DNA of 64,000 nt from Acanthaster planci. Its lineage: Eukaryota; Echinodermata; Asteroidea; Valvatida; Acanthasteridae. Both the position numbers and the translations under genes were made by a program. Position 1 is the first letter of the stretch. Each line of letters begins with the position of its first letter. The stretch covers positions 2,032,944-2,096,943 of the forward strand of contig NW_019091402.1 in assembly GCF_001949145.1 (NCBI RefSeq). Reading direction: 5' to 3'. Shown here piece by piece: positions 36,001 through 46,500 of this stretch. Below the pieces are notes generated by a model. The model saw only the letters and a list, made by a program, of their open reading frames with translations, ran no database searches and had not been told where the DNA came from.

Positions 36001-37609
36001 ATTTTGAACTGTGAAGACAGTTGCGTAACTTGAAGTCATCTATACAACACATTTTTCCGTTGCATTGTATTGCACAATATTTCCTTTAGTAAAGTTTGTC
36101 CACCGTTTCCTTTACAGAAATCGAAGAAGGGGGGCATCCAACGAGCTTTAGAATCGGAGAGGTGTAGCGATGCGATAGATGGCTATTTGGCTCTCGGTAA
36201 GCAATCATCTCTTACAAGAACCAAGGCCTACTCTTGAGAAATTTAGGGTGTGTTCGCCGCGGTTACTCCTGTTAACAAGAGTAGGATGCGGGCGCATAAA
36301 GTACACTCGGGTGGAGGAGTACTCCTCTCTAACGAGAGTGTACGCTCGCTGATCCGCAGGTCTTACTCCAGCCGTTCGAGCGCTCAGGAGTTAACTCTTG
36401 TTAACACGCGCGCTCGAACGCACCCTCAGTGAGAGCCGAGCCGTCTTGAGTATTTCTGGGCAAGCGCGCTTATATTAAAGTGACAAAGCTGGTGAGGTAA
36501 CTTCGTGAACTTGGGTTATTTCCAAAGGTTGGGAGGGGATCCAGTTAAGTAGTGGACGGGACAAAAACATGGGGGCACATTATAAACACTCCTCTACTAG
36601 TGACAGGGGAAGTTCGACCGGCCCTGAAAAGCACTCACAGCAAAGTTTGCCTGAATGAGTTCGCACTATGGTTTGCACCTTTTATGATGTGCCCCTCACG
36701 CTTTTAGTTTAGATAACAAGTGCGTGCAGTTTCCGTGCATGAGTTTGCGCACCTCACGCTGTTTGTTGAGAACATGTGCACGCATACCCAGCTGTGCGTC
36801 CCTCGGGATGCTGTTTTGCTATGTAACAAACATCCTTTGTTTATCTGTCTCTTTCAGTGAAGACAGCAAAGGGTGAACTGGTCGAATTCTACGCCGACCG
36901 ACTGCACCATGCCATGAAGGGGATGGGGACGGATGACAGCTGTCTCATCCGCACCCTGATCTCGCGATCCGAGGTGGGCAACCATTGTAGCCTTTTCTCT
37001 GTCATCATTACGACAGCCACTCCCTTCACGACTTTACCTCTGTGACTAAGCCGAAAGATTCTGCTTTCCTCTCTCTCTCTCTTCTCAATGTACTCCAGCA
37101 GTTTTAGGAACAATTTTGAATAGAAAATTGGAGATCTCAACTGACTGACGCCCTAAAATGTGTGTGTCTGCAGTGCGATATACGGTGGCCAAAATTACGG
37201 GGATCAAACGGGGTCAAGCTTTCGAATCTGTTCGCCTATTATGTTTCAGTGAAGTCGTTATTTGTATGTGGTATCTATGAGTTTATAAAGATTGTTTTTC
37301 TATCCTGATTTACAAGTCGTGGATTTTATTCTTTAGGCCTAGGGCTCTTTGATCTCACTTTCAATAGTTCTCACTCACAGTGACGACTTTTTTCTATTGT
37401 GCCAAGTTATTTTTTCAATCATTGCATTTTCCTGTTTATTTGTTTGTTTGTTTTCTTTCCTCACCTAGATCGACCTTGCTAACATCAAGGACGAGTTTCA
37501 GGCCAAGTATGGCCAGTCCTTGAGCAGCTTCGTCAAGGACGACACCAGTGGCGATTACTGCAACATTCTGGTCCGAATTCTCTCAGGTAGCCCGCCCGCC
37601 AAACCTTAA
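27092..37609 (+). CDS. Annexin gene C, complete, 12 coding exons, about 342 aa
   Basis: A paralogue of gene B with the same exon plan. Exons are 27092-27148, 27994-28060, 30836-30936, 32289-32402, 33047-33103 (or 33106), 33356-33389, 33966-34045, 34969-35040, 35423-35533, 36118-36196, 36858-36973 and 37469-37609. They sum to 1029 nt in one frame. The start [10 protein letters not shown] has A at -3, and the tail is 19 residues, longer than in B. Exon 5 has two possible donors, GTGGTA and GTAAAG, differing by one valine; the 57-nt exon of B favours the first. Repeats 2 (GLGTDE, QDTSD) and 4 (KGMGTDD, DDTSG) have complete calcium sites. Repeat 1 has lost its loop ([10 protein letters not shown]), and so has repeat 3 ([10 protein letters not shown]). 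The C-terminus is extended (GSPPAKP). A possible poly(A) signal AATAAA lies at 38197-38202. Confidence 0.93.
28313..28346. repeat. (TTA)n-rich tract
   Basis: Short T/A-rich trinucleotide tract in the annexin C intron after exon 2, about 155 bases before hairpin element H1 copy 2. Confidence 0.7.
28502..28679. mobile_element. Hairpin element H1, copy 2
   Basis: A 178-base palindrome starting TAATACGGGCGATTCGCAAT and ending CCGTATTA, with GTGCGCCACCAAGAGTTTGC inside each arm. The centre contains GTCGACCCTTTCCAAACGCG. It lies in the annexin C intron after exon 2. Confidence 0.9.
35597..35784 (-). repeat. Interspersed repeat R1, copy 4
   Basis: On the minus strand it reads AGCTGGACCAAGAGAAGGCGC, GGCTCCTTTGGTCGG and GATGAGGGAGTGCTTCTGC, matching the other copies end to end. 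It lies in the annexin C intron after exon 9. Confidence 0.8.
36246..36425. mobile_element. Fold-back element with GGGTG(T/C)GTTCG ends
   Basis: Ends GGGTGTGTTCG and CGAACGCACCC are inverted with one mismatch. Inside, GTTAACAAGAGT pairs with ACTCTTGTTAAC and GTACACTC pairs with GAGTGTAC. It lies in the annexin C intron after exon 10. No clear target duplication was found, so the superfamily is unassigned. Confidence 0.75.
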
Positions 37610-40509
37610 ATCAGAAAGAGTACTTCTTTCAAGAACGAGACATTAGATTGTCGCATGAAAGGAGATGACGGGCAGTGGTGATTTTAATCGCACGCCTTTA
37701 AAAAACAGAAGAGAATAATGTAATAGGGCAAATGTGTTGAACTTATTTGGATTCGTTGGTATTAAAACTAGACATAATTAATTGGTGGTGGAAACACCGT
37801 ATAGTTGGATTTCAGAACGATTAGCGTTATGTAAATTCTGATTTATTAACAATAAGATGAAACACAAGTCATTGCGTCAAAAATGTTGACATTGCTCCTC
37901 TTTCTTCAACCGAGTTCACCGTAAAATTCACTAAAATTGTTAGCTTGCCTTAGTGGATTCAAAAACTCTCCACTCTTCGTCCTGTACAATGTAAGGCAAT
38001 TGCTACTCAACTACTTGCCCACTCTTGGGCAGATCCGGAACCAACTTTGGGGAGATGACTGGACCCAATTGGAAATTGCTTCGGGTAAACTTTTATGGCT
38101 CTTCACGTGGTTTAGGCTTTTTCAGTACACGATTTCGGAAAAAAAAGGGAAATGAAACTTACAAAAAGAAATTCACCTTCTATTTTTCCCCCAACAAATA
38201 AAAGTAGGGGGCTAGAGATGGCCATTGCCCCTCTCCGACCTGCCCTTCGTGCCACTGGGGTCAAAATCTATCACCTGTCTCATTTTTGCACGACTCTTTC
38301 CCAAGGTTGGTAACTCGTCACGCAAACTGACCAACAGTTAAGCCCATCCCGCGATCTGTCCGGTAGAACAATGCCAACAAACTCGTCTCAAGTTCAGGTG
38401 TTATCTAAATGTATTTGCACTTTACAAAATGAGTTTTACGAATCTATTTTAACCTATCGTGTAAGCCTGCTTCGTGATACTGATGTGTAATGCTTTTTCG
38501 AGTTTTCTTAATGGTTGTGGGGTGAACTGTAAGCTGTCGTTATTAAGGTTGAAATTCCTTTTCTTTTGTTAATTAATTATGGCGGAGCCTGCGCTAGGAT
38601 GCCTTTGAATATACCTGAATAGCATTTGTGTAAATCTGGAAATTGGGAGGATGGGGTGGGGACAGGTGGGGGGATGACTTGCCTGGCCATTGAAATTTGA
38701 AAAGCGGGGGGAGGGGCTACACCATTATATACTGTATAGAGGGCAATGTTCATGATAAAGATGCACATCTGCAATGTGTATCAAATTCATCTTATATCAG
38801 AATTGCGTATTTATGGCTGTTAAAATGGTTTTCACCTTTTAATGACATTGCCATCAATTTAGTTGTTGAGAAATCCTACATTTTCTTCACAGTCCCTTAT
38901 TTTTGGCTCATGGCAAAAAAAAGACGGGATGATTCAACAGACCATGTCCCCACCTCAAAAACATAGGGGAATATATATTTACCCCCATCCCCAGGGATTT
39001 ACGCCCATGCTGAATAGTAAAACCGTAAACAGTAATTTAGAAAAGTCTGTTTATCTTTTGTAGCGTTCACAGTCGGTTAGCGGAATCTGTTGAAATCATT
39101 TTCATCAATGATGTAAACGGACATTTAGATTTATTTATCATTAAACGGTTTCGTTAAAATGTTACCCAGGCCATTATTGAATTGTTCTTTGGAGGATCTC
39201 GATTGTTTTTAGTCACGTTTTGGCTGAAGTGAAGTGATTGATAATGATGGAGGTACAACGCTTGCGCAACTTTTTTGACAATGCAATTTCTCTCTGCCGC
39301 AATCGTGTCGTTAGAGGGCGGCAGAGGGCAATTTTGAAATGTACTCACGATCCACTGTAGATTCATGAAAGAAGACCATTATTTATCTCGAAGCTATTGA
39401 AGTACCCCTTTTTTAAATAAGGGGTGAGAATATTCCTACTCAAAGATTCCCAGCCAGAAATTGACTCAGTTTGTTTACCGTCTGCTCCACAGCTAGCTGG
39501 GGGGGGCTAGTCTCTACCCAAGGCGTTACTTTCATATGCGATATATTTAGTTCGCCTTGTAACCGTAAGGGGGCTCACCATAGGCCAATTACGTAAAGGA
39601 AAGTCTTGTAGGGAATCGCATTTTCAGATAACATTCTCCTGCTTATTAAAGAAGTGCGTACAGAGTGCTGAAAAAAACCGAAATGCCAGACCAAATCATT
39701 GTAGGCCTACATTAAATTTTGTCCAACATTTTCCCGCGATTTCCAAAAATTTGTAGCCGTACCCGTAGACCTACCCCAAGGAGGGAGATTTGCAGATCAT
39801 CCCTCGTCCACTACAACGAAGTGCATATTTTGCAGTACTTCTTTTCGGTTTTGTTTTGTTTTGTTTTTTTTTTTTATTTATTCTCAAGTAGGTAATGGGG
39901 AGTGTATACTATTACCTTTTCATTTCTTCTGTTTGTTCTTCTTTGTCCGGGGAATTGGCTTTTTTGACTTGAGGGGGATGCAAATTTGTCCGTATTGTTA
40001 CGTTTTATGTTGCCTTTCTTAGGGGGGAGACTACATTTTGGGACATCCCTTTTGGAGGAAGTCAAATGAAGTAAGCCCCCAAAATACCCTTCTGTCATTA
40101 TAAAAAAAAATGGTTCATTTTTATTCCGAACGTTCTCGCAAGTGTAACCTCAGGGCCGTTCCTATTACTTGGCTACGACTAGCAGTTTACGTATAAGTCT
40201 ATAGGAAATACCTGCAACCGCAAGTCGGTGGCTCGCACCCATACCGATATGTATACCCACACTTGTTATAGCCGGCTGAAGCCAAGTGACACGGATATGG
40301 CTTGTGATAGCGCCCTCATTCAGTCGGTGAAATCTTGTACCCAGACTTGATAAGAAATATTTGCAGATTACTACATTTATCCTTGGTCACAGCTTATTCT
40401 GGAAGCCAGACTAAATTCTCATTAGCTACAGACGTGACAGAGCAGAACAACCTGACAGGGACACATTCTGTCATTACCAAGATACTTTGCCATTTTCTTC
40501 TTTCCAATA
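37610..40509. other. Intergenic region between annexin C and ZFC3H1
   Basis: No coding exon is seen. It includes the annexin C 3' UTR with AATAAA at 38197-38202, a (GTTTT)n/poly-T tract at 39848-39877, and the ZFC3H1 5' flank. A stretch rich in CCCC and GGGG near 38640-39000 shows no recognisable family. Confidence 0.65.
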
Positions 40510-43500
40510 ATGTCCCAAAAAAATGGCACTTCACAGGGTCAGACGATGGAGGCGTCCGAGGAAGGTGAGCTGGAAGACGGAGAGATTGAGGACGAAACGG
40601 GGTCAGAAAATGACCACTTTGTGCCAGCTTCCACTCCGACATGCCCAAAGAAACACATTCCGTCGTTGATGTCCGTGAACGTTGCGCAAAAGACCTTCTT
40701 CCGCAGGGGAGATCCCCCGCGGTCAAGTCGATATTTTCCACGACCGTCGAGTAACTACTACTACCGTCCTCAGGGTGGCAAATACCCGGCAAGTTCAGCA
40801 GGTGGAACTCAAATGCTAGATCCTTTGCACACTAGTAAGACTAAGAGGTCGCTAGAGAGCAGAGAATTTGGGGGAGGTATTCACAATGTGTCGAGCGAAA
40901 GCGGCACATTGGTGAAGAGACGGAGAGAAATGAGCAAGGATGTAGAAGACATATTGAGTGAACGAAGGTTACCAAGGAGTGACTCTGTCAAACAGACAAG
41001 ACAGTGTATCCTTTGTATATCAGCTCTGGGCATCTGTGAGAATGACATCGTGTAAACATGTACATTGTTGCACTCACTGGAAATTCGGAATGGAATTTAG
41101 TATAAAATTAAGAATAAAACAAAAATGTTTTATCATTAACAAGCAAATCAAAATGATTCCTAATGTAATCATCTAATGTAACATACAAGTACATGTATAT
41201 ATATTTGTGTATGTCTTTTATTTAATGCATATTTGCAAAAACTGGCACAGTTGAGCAACATCAAAATTGCAAATGTTGAATAAAAATTTTGCGGGTTTAT
41301 ACCTTGAGATTACACAGGGGCTATCCCTAACAGTGCCAAATTATCTGATTTCAATAAGGTTTTACTTACACCCTGGGGGTTAAGGTTAACAGGCGTTTGA
41401 TGGGTACTTCAGGGCAAAGCCTCAAGGCACCGATATATTTGATTTTCCATTCTGTCTCCCTCTCCTGTGGGAGAAAATCACGTCGGCATCAACCCCTTGA
41501 CGCACATGTGCAAGCAGTAAGCCGGAAGCGGACACGACGACGGCCGCACGCCAAGGAGGGCCTTGGTAGGGAGTCGAGGGACAGCAGAGGCCCCTCGGAG
41601 CAGGATGAGTACGAGGCTCTCCTGCGCAAACACCACGAGGTGCAGGAGCTGATCAAGCAAGAGGAGGAGAAGCTGACCTCGGAGAGGGGGAGCCTGGATG
41701 GGGAAGGGAGGGGAAGGGAGAAAGACCTGGACGGGTGAGAAGGCTCGGAATTTCAAAAAATGATTCAGTCAAACCCTCCTTCATTCATGACAGTCACGGA
41801 CGGTCAGAAATTTTGTTCGTTTTCCCCTGCAACTCTTTGTAAACAGGCTAGTTTTTGACAGCATAGGTCATATTTCTGGTTGGTACTTTGACAAGTCAAA
41901 TTCTACCAAGGAGGACTCCTAGACACAGTTTATCAGTCAACAGACAAAGCACAGCTATATCAAGTTACATCTAAGTCAAAGCTAGTCAGTTCTGTTTGTA
42001 TATATCGTATTTTGTCAGGGGACTCTGAAGTGATTAAAACAGTCACTTGAATGAAATAACCAAGAGGGCAACTTTGCCCAGAATCGGTCCTTCTTAAATG
42101 ACAGTTCATTGATCAAACAGCCATTTTTGGGTCTGCAACTACAGCCATTTACAAAAGTTTAGGACCACCCATAGAAAATGCATCAACCTGAAGGAAAACC
42201 AAACTTAAACCAATCAATCATGGCAACTTATGTTTATTTTCAATGTGTACTACATTTCCATGATTTGACATGTTAACAGTCCAATATTCAGTGTTCCCTC
42301 CTTTATTTCTGATTGCTTAGACTGGCTTTTTTTCCCCAAGCTGCCTTATGGACAAAATGTCATACAAGACCTGCTTTTGCAAAAAATGTCATTGAAATTG
42401 GTATAGCACTACACTGATGTTATGCACTACTGTAAAATCATGTTAAGTAATCATTCAGTGAGACAGTGTAATGCAGGCCCAGTGACAGAAATACCAATCA
42501 AATTCCAGGTGGTCTTAAACTTTTGCAAATGACTGTATTTATGCAAGGTTTTATTTAAAGAGCCAAGTGGTCTTTCAGTAAGCCTTATGCAAGTTAAATT
42601 TGAATAAAATCTGGTACACCGAGTTCTTTAATTTCACGTGAACATAACCATTTGAATTCACCACACTGAAGACACTGTTGCTATACCTAGTGATTCGGGG
42701 CACCCTTTTGCTTACATAAGAGACGCCTTGCACTAATATACACTGTTTTCAATGGATAAGAAGGGCACAAAGGAACCAGTCCATCCCAGAGATGGTGGTC
42801 GCTATGCAAAAGTTTGCCACAAATCACAAGGTATAGCAACAGTGTCTTTAGTCTGGGGAATTCAAATTGTTATTTTTTTTGTGCAATCAGATAACTCAGT
42901 GTACCAGATTTTATTTAAATTCAACTTGCAAAAGGCCTATTGCCACAGTTGGGACTGTCCCAACTTTGGTTCAGAATGATGTCATAGTTGGGGCGTGACA
43001 GCATCACTTGGATACTGTGAAGTGTGAAGGCCAATATATACTTTAGCACACCTTGTTTAGTTTGGCAAATCACTTAACATTGTGTAACTGCAAGTTGGAT
43101 GTTGTGTTTTCAATAGGGAAGATTTTTACTACCACTAAACTGTTCCGTGGCTATCCTTGTGACCACGCAAGGCTGTAACTCAGTTTGTGACTTTTGATAC
43201 TAGGTTTAGCCCTCGATACACCGACGTGTATTCCCAGTGTGTTCTCAGTGTGGTCGCGGAGTTGCAAAAAATGTCACAGCTTGCTTGGGTGGGATTCAAA
43301 CTCTCTTAATGACTCGATTACCGAGTTAGCTGGGATTGAATTGGCTAGCTTGAGTTCAATCCAGCAGAGGGTGCTGCTCGCACTAGTCAGCAGGAAGTCA
43401 TGGGTTCGAATCCAACTGGAGCAAGTTCTTGATTTTTTGCAACTGTTGGACCATACTGAGAATACAGTGTGAATATATAACTATATGAATATATATATAA

Positions 43501-46500
43501 GTTGTAGTAACTGGCTTTGACAATCTGCTTTTCTTTTTTTTTTGTTCCTTTGGGTGGTCTGTTTTGTGCACATCCAGTGGAGAAACAGCTCAGGGGCCAT
43601 CCAAGCGGCCAAAGTCAAGGTCAAGGTCGCGGTCTGGTTCCCTGAAGGAGGAAGTGGCGCCTACGCAGGACACCACCGTTGAGGACAGCAGTGATGCTGA
43701 GATTGTGGAGGTAAGTGTCTGTTGGAAAGAGGGTAGACAGGAGACCTGACCTCATAGGGTGGTTCCCGGTCCTTTCTATTGTCCTTTGGACTTCAAAAGA
43801 TAAACAGCCAGGAGCAGGCAGTGAGTCTGCATGTTGGAGTAATTTATATACAAGTACATATACTGGGGAGGGGCCAAGGCTTTTGAATATACCAAGAAAG
43901 AAGCTGCAGAGGATCAGTTTAGACGCAGGAGGGCACTGACTGCCCAGAGCCCCATTACCCAAGCATTCCCGTGCCCGAGGTGTTCCAGAGCGTGCCGCTC
44001 TAGGATCAGCCTCCATAGTCACCTGAAGGTGTGCCAGCGACTTCCATCCCATTGATTCTCGGATTCAAGGAACCAGCCATCGTCATCACATATACTGGTG
44101 GTTACAGGTAGACGTGGGTTGTAATGCTCCGGCAGTAAGCCACTGGTCTAATTGGATAGTTTCCACTTTTCGTCTTCACTGAATGCATGAGAAATTCTGC
44201 GCGTTGCTTAGTGATAGTTTAGTAAAAAAAATCTTCAGGGCCTGTTTGTTTCACGTGTATCGCGATCAGTGGTCTGTCCTTGGTGCACTGACATCAGAAT
44301 CCACCTAATTGATAGCGGGAACCAGCCCGAGGATACGTTCAAAATTTGCATCTTGGCATGAACAGAAAAAAAAACCATTTTAGCACGTTATGGGTGAGCT
44401 CTGAAGACAAATGACACTGCGTTCGATTGGGATGCTGCCATATTTATTTGAAACTCTTTAACATGTTTAAGAACAAGCCCGCAACCCCAGAATTATTTAT
44501 ACTGAAGTTCTCATTCACGTGGTATACTATGGCCAAGTTAAAGCGACAACTGTAGTTAACCATAGTTTGACCAACACCACCCAGACTGTAGGCAATTTAG
44601 ACTATTCTAGTCACTCACTTCAGACCAGGCCCCCTGCATGGTCGCGCCGCTGGCTGTACAATAACCCCTTTCATTTATCATTACAGAGGGAACCATTCAC
44701 ATGTGCGAGATTTCAATGACCACGTTATCTGCAAGAATCGCAGCCAATGATAAAATGTGAATAATGATGAGATGTTTAAAACAGTATGCCAACCCGGGTC
44801 GTTCGAGTGTGTATTGAATTGCACGTTCGCATTGTTAAAAAGGCAGCTGACTATAGTCCTAGTCAGTCTTACAGTCCCCTACGGAATCAGGGATATGACT
44901 TCTTAGGATTGTTTTGGATTCAGGATTCACCTGATACGACCCCAAATTTCAGGATCTATAGAAGTTCAATCATTCAGGTTTGCTACTCTTTTGCCCTTGG
45001 TATAAAAAAAGCTGGTGCAAGATTATCACAGTCACAGCCGTTTTGGAGAAATCTTACATATGTCAACTGGCATTGTTACATAAGCCGAGCTTTTGGTAAC
45101 TGAGTACCTTCTTCAGGGCAAGCAGATTCAGTTCTGCTTGCCCTGAAGAAGGTACCCAGTTACCGAAAGCTTGGCAATCATATGTTTCAGAGTACTGATT
45201 TAATCTTATATTCTTGTCGATATTCTGATCACGATGCTATGCAGCCCTTCCATATTTCCTTGTTACATAAGCGTTTGGAAAGCCCTAAACTTTTAAGAAT
45301 AATACAGTCAAACCTCGTTAATAAGAGGTCCTTCAGACTTGGCAAATTACCTTGTTATAACAGGGACCTGGTATTAACAGGATTAAAAACAATGAAAAAC
45401 AAAGGATTGGGACCTAGAAATTTCTCTGTTATATGCAGAACCTAAACGGTGCGCTTATTAACAAGGTTCAACTGTACATGTATGGTTGTCACTATCACAG
45501 CCACTGTGCTGGATGTTTCATCAATCCTTCGTCGTCCTCCGATCTTGCCCCTGTGAGGCCTACTTCCGAGGTCATCAACACAGTGACATGCCGGGGCCAT
45601 TCTGCCTATTGGAGGGACTTGGCCTGTATTTGGGCTTGGTTAAGGATGTCGGCACACATGCCATTCTTTATCTACTGTCTGGGTCATGTTCCAGCTCATG
45701 ACTGCGTGTTCAAAATGACATAACAGTAGACTCTATTCTTGGGTCGGCCATGTTGAAATGAAAAGCTACATGTAGGTCAGCTCTTAATACGTAAAAATTT
45801 ATAATAGAAATGAAAGCAATAAAATGGAATTTCAACTGGGGACATGGTTACTCAGAATAAGAACAAATTTGTGGTCAAACATACCTCTGCGTTTTCAGCC
45901 GAGAAAATATTTAGGAAGAGATGCTTGGAATGCGCGCCAATCATAAATTAGTCTGTCGCCATCCTGAGCAACAGTTCACAATTTATTAAACGGTTTAAGG
46001 AATAAGATAAAAAATAACCNNNNNNNNNNNNNNNNNNNNNNNNNNNNNNNNNNNNNNNNNNNNNNNNNNNNNNNNNNNNNNNNNNNNNNNNNNNNNNNNN
46101 NNNNNNNNNNNNNNNNNNNNNNNNNNNNNNNNNNNNNNNNNNNNNNNNNNNNNNNNNNNNNNNNNNNNNNNNNNNNNNNNNNNNNNNNNNNNNNNNNNNN
46201 NNNNNNNNNNNNNNNNNNNNTCTTCTAGAATAAGGCTTTGTTTGTAGCCAGCAAGCTGTGTCCGTATTGTGTTATTTTCTCTCTAAAATCTGATTTATCT
46301 TGAATATTTCTTTCTCCTTGAAGCAGGTCAAGAATCAAGCCAATAAGGAAATCATCGAGATTCCTGATGATGACGAAGACGACGATGAGCTCCTGCAGCT
46401 GAGGCGGCTAGCCTTGGAGTCGGCCACCAAGAATGTCGCAGCCAGGGAAGAGAAAGAGAACAAGGCCCACAAACACCGAGCTGACAGAATGTCAGGTACA

